NCBI GenBank assembly: GCA_017397925.1
Contig: JAFQHO010000003.1
Span: 1-64,000 of the forward strand
From: Ruminococcus sp.
GTDB lineage: Bacteria > Bacillota > Clostridia > Oscillospirales > Ruminococcaceae
Length of the DNA: 64,000 nucleotides
Direction of reading: 5' to 3'
Positions within the stretch are counted from its first letter, which is position 1. The number at the start of each line of letters is the position of its first letter. Position numbers and translations under genes: made by a program. This document shows, piece after piece, positions 24,923 through 34,190 of the stretch. The notes under the pieces were generated by a model that saw only the letters and a list, made by a program, of their open reading frames with translations, did no database searches and was not told the origin of the DNA.

Positions 24923-25254
24923 TGAAAAACAAGATTAAAACGATAATTTCATCAATATGGCTGATATTGACCTCTGCAATGGGAATTTACCTCGCTGCAC
25001 TTGCCGCAGTTACCATAGCGGATGCAGACTACTGGATAAGCAAAAAGCAGTTTGATTCCGACAATATTGTTACATTGCTTTTCGCCTTTCTGATATGCAC
25101 AAGCTATATTTATACATATTTAAAAGCAATGATTCACCTGTGCAGGCAGCTGTATAAAATAAAAAAGTGGATGATATGCCTCCCCATACTGGCATCCATA
25201 GCCGTTGTAATACTCAGCATTGTGCTGTTCTGGGCGGATTATCAGTTTGTTTAA
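24922..25254 (+). CDS. Small hypothetical membrane protein
   Basis: A 110-residue protein with three predicted membrane helices (about 10-32, 47-68, 85-107) and a short basic loop. Its ATG overlaps the methyltransferase stop by one base, so the two are coupled. No family recognised. Confidence 0.65.
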   Translation: MKNKIKTIISSIWLILTSAMGIYLAALAAVTIADADYWISKKQFDSDNIVTLLFAFLICTSYIYTYLKAMIHLCRQLYKIKKWMICLPILASIAVVILSIVLFWADYQFV

Positions 25255-25283
25255 GGCACCACAGCCAAACAATTACGAATTAT

Positions 25284-25456
25284 GGCAATACCGCACAGAG
25301 CTTGTGTGAAAGATACGCAGTCAGATTTTTTCGTCAGATTGTACAGAAATTCCGCAGGCATACTGTCGTATGTCAAGGGGTTTCTGTGCAAGATGAGGTC
25401 AAATATGCAAGCAGATTTCGTGTAAAGCCGTCAGGCGGGCTTTGTGCGGTGTTGCC
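25284..25456. repeat. Hairpin repeat element, copy 2 (173 bases)
   Basis: It begins GGCAATACCGCACAGAGC and ends GCTTTGTGCGGTGTTGCC, giving a terminal inverted repeat of about 20 bases with few mismatches. The inner stem is ACAGAAATTCC with GGGGTTTCTGT, where copy 1 has ACAAAAAACTT with AAGTTTTTTGT. TTAT appears on both sides, a possible target duplication. Confidence 0.78.
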
Positions 25457-25466
25457 TTATATAATC

Positions 25467-25496
25467 TTGACTTCACCCGCAAAAATATGATATAAT
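25467..25496 (+). promoter_or_regulatory. Promoter of the pth-mfd operon
   Basis: TTGACT (25467-25472), 18 bases, TATAAT (25491-25496). The palindromic element that follows would be transcribed in the leader of pth. Confidence 0.65.
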
Positions 25497-25512
25497 AGAC
25501 TGAATAATTATG

Positions 25513-25675
25513 GGGTTCTCTAAAAAACGGAACACGAGCGGAATTTCGTACATGACAAATATCAGTTACAAGGCGACAAACCGCAGTAATACTTGATGTA
25601 TTGCAAGGTTTGACAACGAAGTAAATGATATTTGTCATAGAAATTCAGCCGTGAGGGAGGTTTTTAGAGGTTCCC
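25513..25675. mobile_element. Palindromic MITE-like element (163 bases)
   Basis: The ends GGGTTCTCTAAAAA and TTTTTAGAGGTTCCC are inverted repeats. The inner parts also pair in order: GAATTTC, ATGACAAATATCA and CAAACC on the left with AAATTC, TGATATTTGTCAT and GGTTTG on the right. TTATG flanks it on both sides (25508-25512 and 25676-25680), a likely 5-base target duplication. No gene lies inside. Confidence 0.75.
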
Positions 25676-25696
25676 TTATGTATTGGAGAGGTAGAT

Positions 25697-26323
25697 ATGA
25701 GTATTTTTGATGTGTTCGACAGAATTTCGCAGAATTCGCACACTCCACAGGGTAAAATAGAATATATAATAGCTGGTCTGGGTAATCCGGGTATGCAGTA
25801 CGAGGGCACACGCCATAATGCCGGCTTCTGCACACTTGATATACTTGCTTCACAAATGGGCGAGAGCATCAGCCGCCTTAAATTCAAGGGCAAAACAGCA
25901 GAGGTCAATATAAACGGCGTCCGCTGCCTGCTCCTTGAGCCTACAACTTATATGAACAACAGCGGCGAATCCGTTGTGCAGGCACTTGAATTCTATAAGC
26001 TTTCCACTGACCGCCTTATTGTCATATACGACGATATCTCCCTTGACCCCGGAAAGCTGAGAATACGCAGAAAGGGCAGTCACGGCGGCCATAACGGCAT
26101 ACGCAGCATTATCGAGCTTACTGGCAAGGACGATTTTCCACGCATTAAAATGGGCGTAGGAAAGAAACCTCACCCCGATTATGACCTTGCAAAATGGGTG
26201 CTTGGCAAATTCAGCAAGGAAGACGCTGAAAAATTCAAATCCGCCGCTGAAAATGCCTGCGAGTGCATTAAGCTTATGGTACAAGGCAAAACAGACGAAG
26301 CTATGAACAAATTCAACTCATAG
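25697..26323 (+). CDS. pth: Peptidyl-tRNA hydrolase
   Basis: A 208-residue enzyme that frees tRNA from prematurely released peptidyl-tRNA. Catalytic elements: Asn and His in LGNPGMQYEGTRHNAGF (about 28-45), YMNNSGESV, and the Asp in VIYDDISLDPGKLRIR, followed by GSHGGHNGIRSI. About 20 extra N-terminal residues (MSIFDVFDRISQNSHTPQ) precede the usual start; GGAGAG before the ATG supports them. mfd follows after nine bases, the conserved Firmicutes order. Confidence 0.96.
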   Translation: MSIFDVFDRISQNSHTPQGKIEYIIAGLGNPGMQYEGTRHNAGFCTLDILASQMGESISRLKFKGKTAEVNINGVRCLLLEPTTYMNNSGESVVQALEFYKLSTDRLIVIYDDISLDPGKLRIRRKGSHGGHNGIRSIIELTGKDDFPRIKMGVGKKPHPDYDLAKWVLGKFSKEDAEKFKSAAENACECIKLMVQGKTDEAMNKFNS

Positions 26324-26332
26324 GAGCGTTAA

Positions 26333-29300
26333 ATGAAGCTTTTCAGTAATATTTTCAGCGAGCTTTCGGGATTTAAAAGCATTCTCGAATGCCTTGACAA
26401 AAAAATTTCACCTGTTTCCGTTACAGGTCTTTCTCACATACACAGAGCCTGCCTTGTTTCCGCCCTTGTGGGAAACAGGGTTAATCTTGTTGTTACGGGT
26501 ACAGAGGCGGAATCGAAAAAACTCTGCGAGGATATAAATATAATGACAGGCAGGGAATCCGCTGTGCTTTTCCCCTCACGTGAACAGGTTTTCACTCCCG
26601 TTGACAGCTCCAATCATGAATACGAATATATGCGTATCTCTGCCCTTTCAAGAGCTGCTCACAACGAATGTGATGTGATATGCGCAAGCATTGAAGCTGT
26701 TATGCAGCCTGTTATCCCTCCCGATGTTCTCATATCATCGGCTATAGAAATATCCGCAGGTGATACCATAGACCGTGATAAGCTGTGCCTTGACCTGGCA
26801 AAATGCGGTTATCAGCGGTGTGAAAAGGTTGAAGGTGCTTCACAGTTTTCCGTAAGGGGAAGTATTATCGACATATTCCCTGTACAGTCGGATAAGCCTG
26901 TCAGAATTGAGCTATGGGATGACGAAATCGAGAGTATTGCAGAATTCGAAACCGATACACAGCGCCGTCTTGACACAGATATAAAGAAGCTTTCAATATC
27001 CCCTGCCAGTGAAATTCTGTGCGATTGTACCGTTCTTGCTGAGCGTCTTGAAGCACTCCTTAAAAAGGTACGAGGCAAGCGCACAGAGCTTGTACGCAGT
27101 CACCTGGGTGCTGATGTTAACCGCTTGAATTCCGGTGAAATTCTCCCCCACGGTATGAAATATTACAGCCTTGCTTATGAGGGTCTTTACACTGTTTTTG
27201 ACTATATCGACGGCGCTGTGCTTTTCAGCGATTACTCCAACATTGCCGAAGCCGCAGGCGGTATATCAACACGTTTCAACGAGGATGTGAAAATCCTTAT
27301 TGAGGACGGTCAGCTTTGCAAGGGGCTTGACAACCTACTCGTGGAACTGCCTGAAATACAGCATATAGCGAAAAAAAACACCTGCTTTTATATCAGTACA
27401 TTTTTACAAAGCGGCGAACGTATTGATTTCCGCCGTATAATCAGCTTTGAAGCAATGCAAAATTCCTCCTGGAATGGTGAATTGAAGCATCTTGCTGAGG
27501 AATTGTCCGATTATATACGACAGGATTATAAAATCATCCTTTGTGCAGGCAGCGAAAAAACTCTGCCTATTATAAAAGGCGACCTTGAAGAAAATAAAAT
27601 TTCCTGCGATATAGCAAATGAGGATTCAGTCCCGTTGGAAGGCCGAGTATGCCTTATTTCGGGCGGTTTAAGCGGCGGATTTGAGTTCCCCGAAAATAAA
27701 ACTGTTCTCATAACACAGGGACTTTCCATTGACAACAAGGCTACAAGGGCAAGGAAAAAGAAAAAGCCGAAATCCGAGGAAATACGCAGCCTTTCCGATA
27801 TTACCGAGGGCGATTTAGTCGTACACAGCAGCCACGGTATCGGGCGATTTATCGGCATACGCAAGCTTGAATTCGACGGTGTTACCAAGGATTACATAAC
27901 AATACAGTACGCAGGTACGGATAAGCTGTATATCCCCGTAACTCAGCTTGATATGGTATCCAAGTACATCGGTCCCCGTGACGATACGGGAGTTAAGCTG
28001 ACAAAGCTCAGTTCTGGCGAATGGCAAAGGAAAAAGGGAAATGTAAAACGCGCTGTAAAGGATATGGCGCAGGAGCTTATCGCCCTTTACGCAAAGCGTG
28101 AAAAAAGCGAGGGATTTGCATTTTATCCCGATGACGAAATACAGCACGATTTTGAGAACCGTTTCCCCTATGTTGAAACCGAGGACCAACTGACCGCTAT
28201 CGCCGAAATAAAGGCGGATATGCAGCGTATTCGTCCTATGGAGCGACTTCTCTGCGGAGATGTAGGCTTTGGCAAAACTGAGGTAGCATTCCGTGCGGCT
28301 ATGAAATGCGTTCTTGCAGGCAAACAATGCGCTATACTTGCTCCTACAACTGTTCTTGCTTATCAGCATTATCAGACGGCTCTCCGCAGATTTGAGCATT
28401 TTCCCGTCAATGTAGAGCTTTTAAGCCGTTACCGCAACCCGAAACAGCAGGCGGAAATCGTCAAAAAGCTGAAACAGGGACGTATCGATATACTTATAGG
28501 CACACATAAAATCATTCAGAAAAGCGTTGTGTTCAACGATTTAGGCCTTGCAATCATCGACGAGGAACAGCGTTTTGGCGTTGCTCACAAGGAAAAATTC
28601 AAGGAAAGTTTTTCGGGAGTTGACGTACTTATGCTGTCGGCTACACCTATCCCCCGTACCCTTAATATGGCTATGAGCGGTATTCGTGATATGTCCGTAC
28701 TCGAAGAACCTCCCCAGAACCGCTACCCTGTTCAGACTTATGTTATCGAGTACAATTCCGCTGTTCTTGTTCAGGCTATAGTAAGGGAGCTTCGCCGAGG
28801 CGGACAAGTATACTACATCCATAACCGCGTTGAAACCATTGTTTCCTGCACCGCTAAACTGCAGGAAATGCTCCCTGAGGCACGTATAGCCTTTGCACAC
28901 GGCCAAATGAGCCAGGAGGAGCTTTCGGATATATGGGAACAGCTTGTGGAACACGAAATTGATATACTTGTCTGCACCACAATCATTGAAACAGGCGTAG
29001 ACGTACCCAATGTAAATACCCTTATTATTGAGGATTCCGACCGATTCGGACTTTCTCAGCTCTATCAGCTCCGCGGACGAGTAGGACGTTCCAACCGCCG
29101 CGGCTACGCATATTTCACATATAAGCGGGACAAGGTGCTTACAGAAATTGCCGCAAAGCGACTCAGCGCAATGAAAGAATTTACTCGCTTCGGCAGCGGC
29201 TTCCGTATTGCCCTCCGCGACCTTGAAATACGCGGAGCAGGCAGTATTCTCGGCGGCAGTCAGCACGGCCATATGGAGGCTGTGGGATATGATATGTATC

Positions 29301-29797
29301 TCCAGCTTCTCTCCGAGGCTATAACCGAGGAAAAGGGCGAAAAACCTGAAAAAATCCCCGAGTGTCTCGTGGATATCCAGATTGACGCCCATATCCCTGA
29401 AAAGTACATTTCAAGCCTTAATCAACGCCTTGAAATATACCGCAGGATTATGACCATAAGGGCTGACGAGGACAAATTCGACCTTATCGATGAGCTTATT
29501 GACCGCTACGGTGAGCCCCCTAAGTCAGTTATCGGACTTATCGAAGTTTCCCTTATAAGAAATAAGGCGGCACATCTCGGAATTACTGAAATTTCGCAGA
29601 AAAATGGCCAGATGTACTTCTATACCCAGTATCTCAACGTTGACCAGATTGCCGCACTATCCACGGAATACAGGGGAAAAATCACCTTCAACGGCTCCGG
29701 CAAATCATATGTATCTATTAAAATTATGCCTAAAGTTACTGTATTCGATATGATGAAAAATACTATTGATATACTGGATAAGGCAAAAAGCAATTAA
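26333..29797 (+). CDS. mfd: Transcription-repair coupling factor Mfd
   Basis: A 1154-residue DNA translocase that removes stalled RNA polymerase and recruits UvrA. Domains in order: UvrB-like N-terminal region (1-480, with LFPSREQVF), the CarD-like RNA polymerase interaction domain (about 490-555, EGDLVVHSSHGIGRFIG), the translocase with Walker A LLCGDVGFGKTEV (about 640) and IIDEEQRFGV, the second lobe with IIETGVDVPN and QLRGRVGRSNRRGYAY, and the C-terminal TRCF domain. Length and motifs are complete. It is the second gene of the pth operon. Confidence 0.98.
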   Translation: MKLFSNIFSELSGFKSILECLDKKISPVSVTGLSHIHRACLVSALVGNRVNLVVTGTEAESKKLCEDINIMTGRESAVLFPSREQVFTPVDSSNHEYEYMRISALSRAAHNECDVICASIEAVMQPVIPPDVLISSAIEISAGDTIDRDKLCLDLAKCGYQRCEKVEGASQFSVRGSIIDIFPVQSDKPVRIELWDDEIESIAEFETDTQRRLDTDIKKLSISPASEILCDCTVLAERLEALLKKVRGKRTELVRSHLGADVNRLNSGEILPHGMKYYSLAYEGLYTVFDYIDGAVLFSDYSNIAEAAGGISTRFNEDVKILIEDGQLCKGLDNLLVELPEIQHIAKKNTCFYISTFLQSGERIDFRRIISFEAMQNSSWNGELKHLAEELSDYIRQDYKIILCAGSEKTLPIIKGDLEENKISCDIANEDSVPLEGRVCLISGGLSGGFEFPENKTVLITQGLSIDNKATRARKKKKPKSEEIRSLSDITEGDLVVHSSHGIGRFIGIRKLEFDGVTKDYITIQYAGTDKLYIPVTQLDMVSKYIGPRDDTGVKLTKLSSGEWQRKKGNVKRAVKDMAQELIALYAKREKSEGFAFYPDDEIQHDFENRFPYVETEDQLTAIAEIKADMQRIRPMERLLCGDVGFGKTEVAFRAAMKCVLAGKQCAILAPTTVLAYQHYQTALRRFEHFPVNVELLSRYRNPKQQAEIVKKLKQGRIDILIGTHKIIQKSVVFNDLGLAIIDEEQRFGVAHKEKFKESFSGVDVLMLSATPIPRTLNMAMSGIRDMSVLEEPPQNRYPVQTYVIEYNSAVLVQAIVRELRRGGQVYYIHNRVETIVSCTAKLQEMLPEARIAFAHGQMSQEELSDIWEQLVEHEIDILVCTTIIETGVDVPNVNTLIIEDSDRFGLSQLYQLRGRVGRSNRRGYAYFTYKRDKVLTEIAAKRLSAMKEFTRFGSGFRIALRDLEIRGAGSILGGSQHGHMEAVGYDMYLQLLSEAITEEKGEKPEKIPECLVDIQIDAHIPEKYISSLNQRLEIYRRIMTIRADEDKFDLIDELIDRYGEPPKSVIGLIEVSLIRNKAAHLGITEISQKNGQMYFYTQYLNVDQIAALSTEYRGKITFNGSGKSYVSIKIMPKVTVFDMMKNTIDILDKAKSN

Positions 29798-29931
29798 TAT
29801 TCCTCTGATTTTTGTGAGAAATGACGAAAATTTCTTTTGAATATTGTATGGTATTACCCTTTTAAAATTTGTCAAATTATGTTAAAATAATCTTATAGGC
29901 TACTGTTTCAGACTATGAGGAGATAATTGAT

Positions 29932-30771
29932 ATGGAAATGAAAAAATTATTGGCAGTTTTTGCCGCTTTAGCTATGGCAGCCGCTGTAACAGGCTGCGAA
30001 AAAAACGAAGAAACTTCAACTACACAGCCGTCACAGACTACAGAAACTACTGAAGCTCCAACAGAGGAGGCTACAGAGGCTCCCACTGAGGAGGTCACTG
30101 AGGAGGAGCTTATCCCCCCCTCCCCTGCTGAGTGCGACGACCCTAACGCTATAACCTTCGATGATGGCGATTTCAGCTTCGCTCAGCCTAAGCTTGACGA
30201 TGTTGACTCCGCGCAGGGTATTCTCTCCGTTGAGGAGGTTCAGGGCAATAAAATGCTTCGTTTCAGCGACGCAGGAACAAATTTCGCTGACGGAACAGTT
30301 CAGAAAGTTATGTTTGACGCGGCAAAGCTGCTCACTCCCGAAAATCTTGCAAAAGTACGCTCAATTGAGCTTGATGTATACGCGGACGCTACAGCTGATA
30401 AATTCAAGAATGACAACGGTGAGAATGTTATGGCTCCCGGCTGGATTGGCGGCGGCGGCGGTGCTAACGTTGCAGGTGATGAATGGTATGAATTTGCTGA
30501 ATGGGACGGAGGAGAATATAACTTCGAGATGTCGGGCGCTGTACACGTTGAAATGAAATTCCTCCTTGCTCTCGGCGGAAAATGCTGGGATGAAACTATG
30601 GAAGAAGCTACGTTCCAGATTATGCGCTGGGGCGCTCAAAACGAGGGAAATCTCTATGTTGACAACATCGTTTTCAAAGACGAGGATGGCAATTCACTGC
30701 CTATTGACAAGGCTACTCCCTCAGAGGAACCTTCGGAGGAAATGCCTATGGCTGGGGCTATGGCAAGATAA
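29932..30771 (+). CDS. Secreted lipoprotein with a beta-sandwich-like domain
   Basis: 279 residues. A lipobox AAVTGC (Cys about 22) follows a short signal peptide, then a Thr/Glu/Pro linker (TEAPTEEATEAPTEE) and a domain of about 190 residues with CBM-like features (TFDDGDFSFAQPK, IELDVYADA, WYEFAEWDGGEYNF, NEGNLYVDNIVFKDEDG). Such domains often bind polysaccharide or oligosaccharide at the cell surface. The next gene is cellobiose phosphorylase, though each may have its own promoter. The function is inferred from fold impression only. Confidence 0.75.
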   Translation: MEMKKLLAVFAALAMAAAVTGCEKNEETSTTQPSQTTETTEAPTEEATEAPTEEVTEEELIPPSPAECDDPNAITFDDGDFSFAQPKLDDVDSAQGILSVEEVQGNKMLRFSDAGTNFADGTVQKVMFDAAKLLTPENLAKVRSIELDVYADATADKFKNDNGENVMAPGWIGGGGGANVAGDEWYEFAEWDGGEYNFEMSGAVHVEMKFLLALGGKCWDETMEEATFQIMRWGAQNEGNLYVDNIVFKDEDGNSLPIDKATPSEEPSEEMPMAGAMAR

Positions 30772-30784
30772 TTTTAAAAACCTA

Positions 30785-30813
30785 TTGCATTATCACATAA
30801 AAAATGCTATAAT
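30785..30813 (+). promoter_or_regulatory. Promoter of cellobiose phosphorylase
   Basis: TTGCAT (30785-30790), 17 bases, TATAAT (30808-30813). Transcripts from it start about 45 bases before the start codon. Confidence 0.7.
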
Positions 30814-30865
30814 ATAATAACATATAAATACAGCCGTATAAAACGGCAAAAGGAGAATGAAAAAT

Positions 30866-33280
30866 ATGAATTACGGACATTTCGACCTTGCGAATAAGGA
30901 ATATGTCATTACAAACCCTGCAACACCTGCTCCCTGGGCGAACTACCTCGGTGACCCCGAATACGGCGCTATGATTTCCAATAACGCAGCAGGTTACAGC
31001 TTTGTAAAATCAGGTGCTAACGGACGTGTATCACGTTTCCGTTTCAACTCCGATATGGCTCTCCCAGGACGTTATATCTACATCAGAGATAACGAGGCTA
31101 ACGATTACTGGTCAGCTTCATGGCAGCCTGTAGGCAAGCCCCTTGACAAGTATAAGTCAGAGTGCCGCCACGGTACAGCTTATACAGTTATTTCCGCTGA
31201 ATATACCGATATAAAGTCAGAGGTTACATATTACGTTCCCTACGGCAAAACATATGAGGTATGGCGCGCAAAGGTTACAAATAATTCCGACAAGGAGAGA
31301 AAGCTCTCTGTTTTCGGCTTCGTTGAGTTCACAAATGAGCCTAACTATGAGCAGGATCAGATTAACCTCCAGTACACACTTTTCATCACACGTACAAGCT
31401 TTGAGGAAAACAAAATCATTCAGCATATGAATGAAAACACAGGCTTTGATGAAAACGGATACAACGGCAGCGAGAGATTCTTCGGTATGGTTGGACAGCC
31501 TATCACAGGCTATAACGGCTCTCTCAGCAACTTCATCGGACCTTACAGAACTTTCTCAAACCCTATTGCTGTTGAAAACGGCAAGTGTGACGGTGTTATG
31601 AACTATAACTCCAACTCCTGCGGTGCGCTCCAGAGCGATATTACTCTTGCTCCAGGCGAAACAAAGGAATTCATATACATCATGGGACAGAAAACCGATG
31701 CTGAGGCTACTGCTATCCTCAACGAATACAAGGAAGCAGGCAAGGTTGATGCAGAAGTTCAGCAGCTCAAGGATTACTGGCATGGCCAGCTCTCCAACTT
31801 CTCCGTTGAAACTCCCTCAGACGAGTTCAATAATATGATTAACGTATGGAACGCTTATCAGTGCTTCATCACATTTATTTGGTCAAGAGCAGCTTCATTC
31901 ATCTACTGCGGCCTTAGAAACGGCTACGGCTACCGTGATACAGTTCAGGATATTCAGGGTATTATCCACCTTGACCCCGAAATGGCTGCTGAAAAAATCC
32001 GCTTTATGCTTTCTGCTCAGGTAAGCAACGGCGGAGGACTTCCCCTTGTTAAGTTCACTCACGATGCAGGCCACGAGACTTGTCCCGATGAGAACGATGA
32101 AAACAGCGTATATGCTAAGGAAACAGGCCATCCTTCATATCGTGCAGACGATGCTCTCTGGCTATTCCCCACAATTATGAAGTATATCGGAGAAAGCGGC
32201 AATAAGTCATTCCTTGACGAGGTTATCACATATGCCGAAGAAGGCGGCGGAGAGGCTACTGTATATGAGCATCTCAAGAACGCTATCCGCTTCTCAATGG
32301 AGCGTCTTGGCGACCACGATATGCCTGCAGGTCTCCACGCTGACTGGAACGATTGTCTCCGTCTTGGCGCAAAGGGCGAGTCAACTTTCGTTGCATTCCA
32401 GCTCTACTACGCTATGACAGCTATCAAGGAAATGGCTGTATTAAAGAATGATACAGATTATATTGCATATATTGACGAGGTACAGGCAAAGCTTGCTGCT
32501 ACTCTTGAAAAGTGCTGGGACGAGGACAGATTTATTCGTGGAATCCGTGAAAACGGTGATATCGTTGGTGCTAAGAATGACCCTGAGGCTAATATGTGGC
32601 TCAATCCTCAGTCCTGGAGCGTAATTTCACGTTTTGCATCTGAGGAACAGGCTGAAAAGGCTATGGACAGCGTTTACAATATCCTTAATACACCTTATGG
32701 TGCAAAGCTCCTTGACCCTCCCTACAAGTATCACCACTTCAAGGGTGCGTTAATGCAGGTATTCAACCTGGATACAAAGGAAAATGGCGGTATCTTCTCA
32801 CAGTCACAAGGCTGGCTTATTCTTGCTGAGGCTCTTATGGGACACGGTAACCGTGCATTCGAGTACTTTATGGAAACTGCTCCTGCTGCTATGAATGATA
32901 AGGCTGAAATCCGTGTTATGGAGCCTTATGTACACGGTCAGTTCACTGAGAGTAAGGCTTCACCATATGAGGGACGTTCACACGTTCACTGGCTCACCGG
33001 TACAGCTTCAACTGTTATGGTTGGCTGCGTTGAGGGTATCTGCGGTATGCGTCCTGATGCTGACGGTCTTGCAATCGCTCCTTCTATCCCCTCTGAGTGG
33101 GAAAGCTTCAAGATTACAAAGATGTTCAGAGGCAAGAAGCTCAATATCGTCGTTGACAACTCCGCACACGTAGAAAGCGGCGTAAAATCTGTAACTCTCA
33201 ACGGTGAAGCTCTTGAAGGAAATTATATTTCTGCTGATAAGCTTGCTGATGTGAATGAGATCACTGTTGTTCTTGGTTAA
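30866..33280 (+). CDS. cbp: Cellobiose phosphorylase (GH94)
   Basis: An 804-residue cytosolic enzyme that splits cellobiose with phosphate into glucose 1-phosphate and glucose, saving ATP during cellulose use. It has the N-terminal beta-sandwich (1-270, YGHFDLANKEYVITNP) and the alpha/alpha barrel with the general acid Asp in HADWNDCLRLGAKGES (about 493), and CGLRNGYGYRDTVQD and VHWLTGTAST near the active site. Sequence and length match ruminococcal and clostridial enzymes. The start is set at 30866, ten bases after AGGAG, not 30857, where the site would be too close. It was very probably expressed strongly: codons look optimised. Confidence 0.97.
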   Translation: MNYGHFDLANKEYVITNPATPAPWANYLGDPEYGAMISNNAAGYSFVKSGANGRVSRFRFNSDMALPGRYIYIRDNEANDYWSASWQPVGKPLDKYKSECRHGTAYTVISAEYTDIKSEVTYYVPYGKTYEVWRAKVTNNSDKERKLSVFGFVEFTNEPNYEQDQINLQYTLFITRTSFEENKIIQHMNENTGFDENGYNGSERFFGMVGQPITGYNGSLSNFIGPYRTFSNPIAVENGKCDGVMNYNSNSCGALQSDITLAPGETKEFIYIMGQKTDAEATAILNEYKEAGKVDAEVQQLKDYWHGQLSNFSVETPSDEFNNMINVWNAYQCFITFIWSRAASFIYCGLRNGYGYRDTVQDIQGIIHLDPEMAAEKIRFMLSAQVSNGGGLPLVKFTHDAGHETCPDENDENSVYAKETGHPSYRADDALWLFPTIMKYIGESGNKSFLDEVITYAEEGGGEATVYEHLKNAIRFSMERLGDHDMPAGLHADWNDCLRLGAKGESTFVAFQLYYAMTAIKEMAVLKNDTDYIAYIDEVQAKLAATLEKCWDEDRFIRGIRENGDIVGAKNDPEANMWLNPQSWSVISRFASEEQAEKAMDSVYNILNTPYGAKLLDPPYKYHHFKGALMQVFNLDTKENGGIFSQSQGWLILAEALMGHGNRAFEYFMETAPAAMNDKAEIRVMEPYVHGQFTESKASPYEGRSHVHWLTGTASTVMVGCVEGICGMRPDADGLAIAPSIPSEWESFKITKMFRGKKLNIVVDNSAHVESGVKSVTLNGEALEGNYISADKLADVNEITVVLG

Positions 33281-33293
33281 TTTATAATATTTA

Positions 33294-33330
33294 CGGGCGG
33301 ATATGGTTTGATATCCGCCCGATTTTGTTT
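33294..33330 (+). terminator. Terminator of cellobiose phosphorylase
   Basis: CGGGCGGATAT pairs with ATATCCGCCCG (33311-33321), followed by ATTTTGTTT. It belongs to the GGGCGGAT palindrome family that occurs elsewhere in the window. Confidence 0.8.
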
Positions 33331-33357
33331 GACTTATTACAAAAATTATGATATAAT
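33329..33357 (+). promoter_or_regulatory. Promoter of the membrane protein / arsR genes
   Basis: TTGACT (33329-33334), 17 bases, TATAAT (33352-33357), directly after the terminator of the phosphorylase. Confidence 0.75.
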
Positions 33358-33381
33358 AATGCTATAAAAGGAGATGAGGAA

Positions 33382-33828
33382 ATGGAAATAATTCTTGCAA
33401 TTATTATTATAGTCGTAATCTGCAAAATACTGGGAGTAAGCAATTTCGTGCTGATTTTATGCGGTCTTGGTATTATAGAGCTTATTATTATAGCTATGTT
33501 TCTCTTTTTTGTATACCATACCCTCCACCTTTTCTTCACGAAAAAATATAATGCTAACTTTGTAAAAATCGACAAGCCGAAAAAAAGTAAATTTAAGGTT
33601 GCCTACTATGAAATAGAAGGAGAAGAATGTCCCTGCATTTTTCCTATGGAGGCGAGTTTTTCCTCATCATATCGCGAGGAGAAGATATATTCGGTAAGAT
33701 ACAGCAAGCTTCTGAAAAAAGTGTACGACAAATGGGCGGTTATGACCTGCTTTATCGGACTTATTTTCAGTATTGTAGCTATCGCTATAACTTTCAGCAT
33801 AATAAAAAATCTTGATTTTATTATATAA
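33382..33828 (+). CDS. Hypothetical membrane protein
   Basis: A 148-residue protein with two adjacent N-terminal helices (about 2-25 and 27-55, nearly all Ile, Val, Leu), a soluble middle (FKVAYYEIEGEECPCIFPMEA) and a third helix near the C-terminus. AAAGGAGATGAGG precedes the ATG. It is first in an apparent operon with the ArsR regulator 10 bases downstream. I do not recognise it. Confidence 0.7.
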   Translation: MEIILAIIIIVVICKILGVSNFVLILCGLGIIELIIIAMFLFFVYHTLHLFFTKKYNANFVKIDKPKKSKFKVAYYEIEGEECPCIFPMEASFSSSYREEKIYSVRYSKLLKKVYDKWAVMTCFIGLIFSIVAIAITFSIIKNLDFII

Positions 33829-33838
33829 GGAGGCTGCT

Positions 33839-34186
33839 ATGGAAGAAAATATATGCGGATGCGGTGCTCACGAGGACATCGTTGAAAAAGTATCACGGAC
33901 AATGCCCGATGAAAATATATTGTACGATGCGGCTGAGCTGCTGAAAGTTTTCGGTGACCCTACACGTATCAGAATCCTTTATGTACTGGGACAGAGTGAA
34001 ATGTGCGTCTGCGATATTGCAAGACTCATAAATATGACACAATCGGCTGTATCACATCAATTGCGCGTGCTTAAACAGGCACGTCTGGTCAAGGCACGCA
34101 GAAGCGGAAAGACTATTTTCTATTCCCTTTGCGATGACCACGTTCAGGAAATAATTCATTGTGCAATGGACCACGTTATGGAGTAA
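33839..34186 (+). CDS. ArsR/SmtB-family metal-responsive repressor
   Basis: A 115-residue winged-helix repressor. The N-terminus has CGCGAHED, helix 3 has MCVCDIARLI (CadC-type thiol motif), the recognition helix is MTQSAVSHQLRVLKQA, and the C-terminal helix has D-x-H followed by H and E at +11 and +14 (DDHVQEIIHCAMDHVME), the alpha-5 zinc site of SmtB. So both an alpha-3N-type and an alpha-5-type site are visible. Metal binding would release DNA. AAGGAGG precedes ATG 33839. No metal pump is nearby; its targets are unknown and may include its own operon. Confidence 0.92.
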   Translation: MEENICGCGAHEDIVEKVSRTMPDENILYDAAELLKVFGDPTRIRILYVLGQSEMCVCDIARLINMTQSAVSHQLRVLKQARLVKARRSGKTIFYSLCDDHVQEIIHCAMDHVME

Positions 34187-34190
34187 TATT

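Noticed and set aside
28541..29392. A 283-codon frame antisense to mfd
   Set aside because: It mirrors codon bias of mfd; the protein it would make has no features of its own. Similar shadows exist opposite the aspartokinase and dockerin genes.
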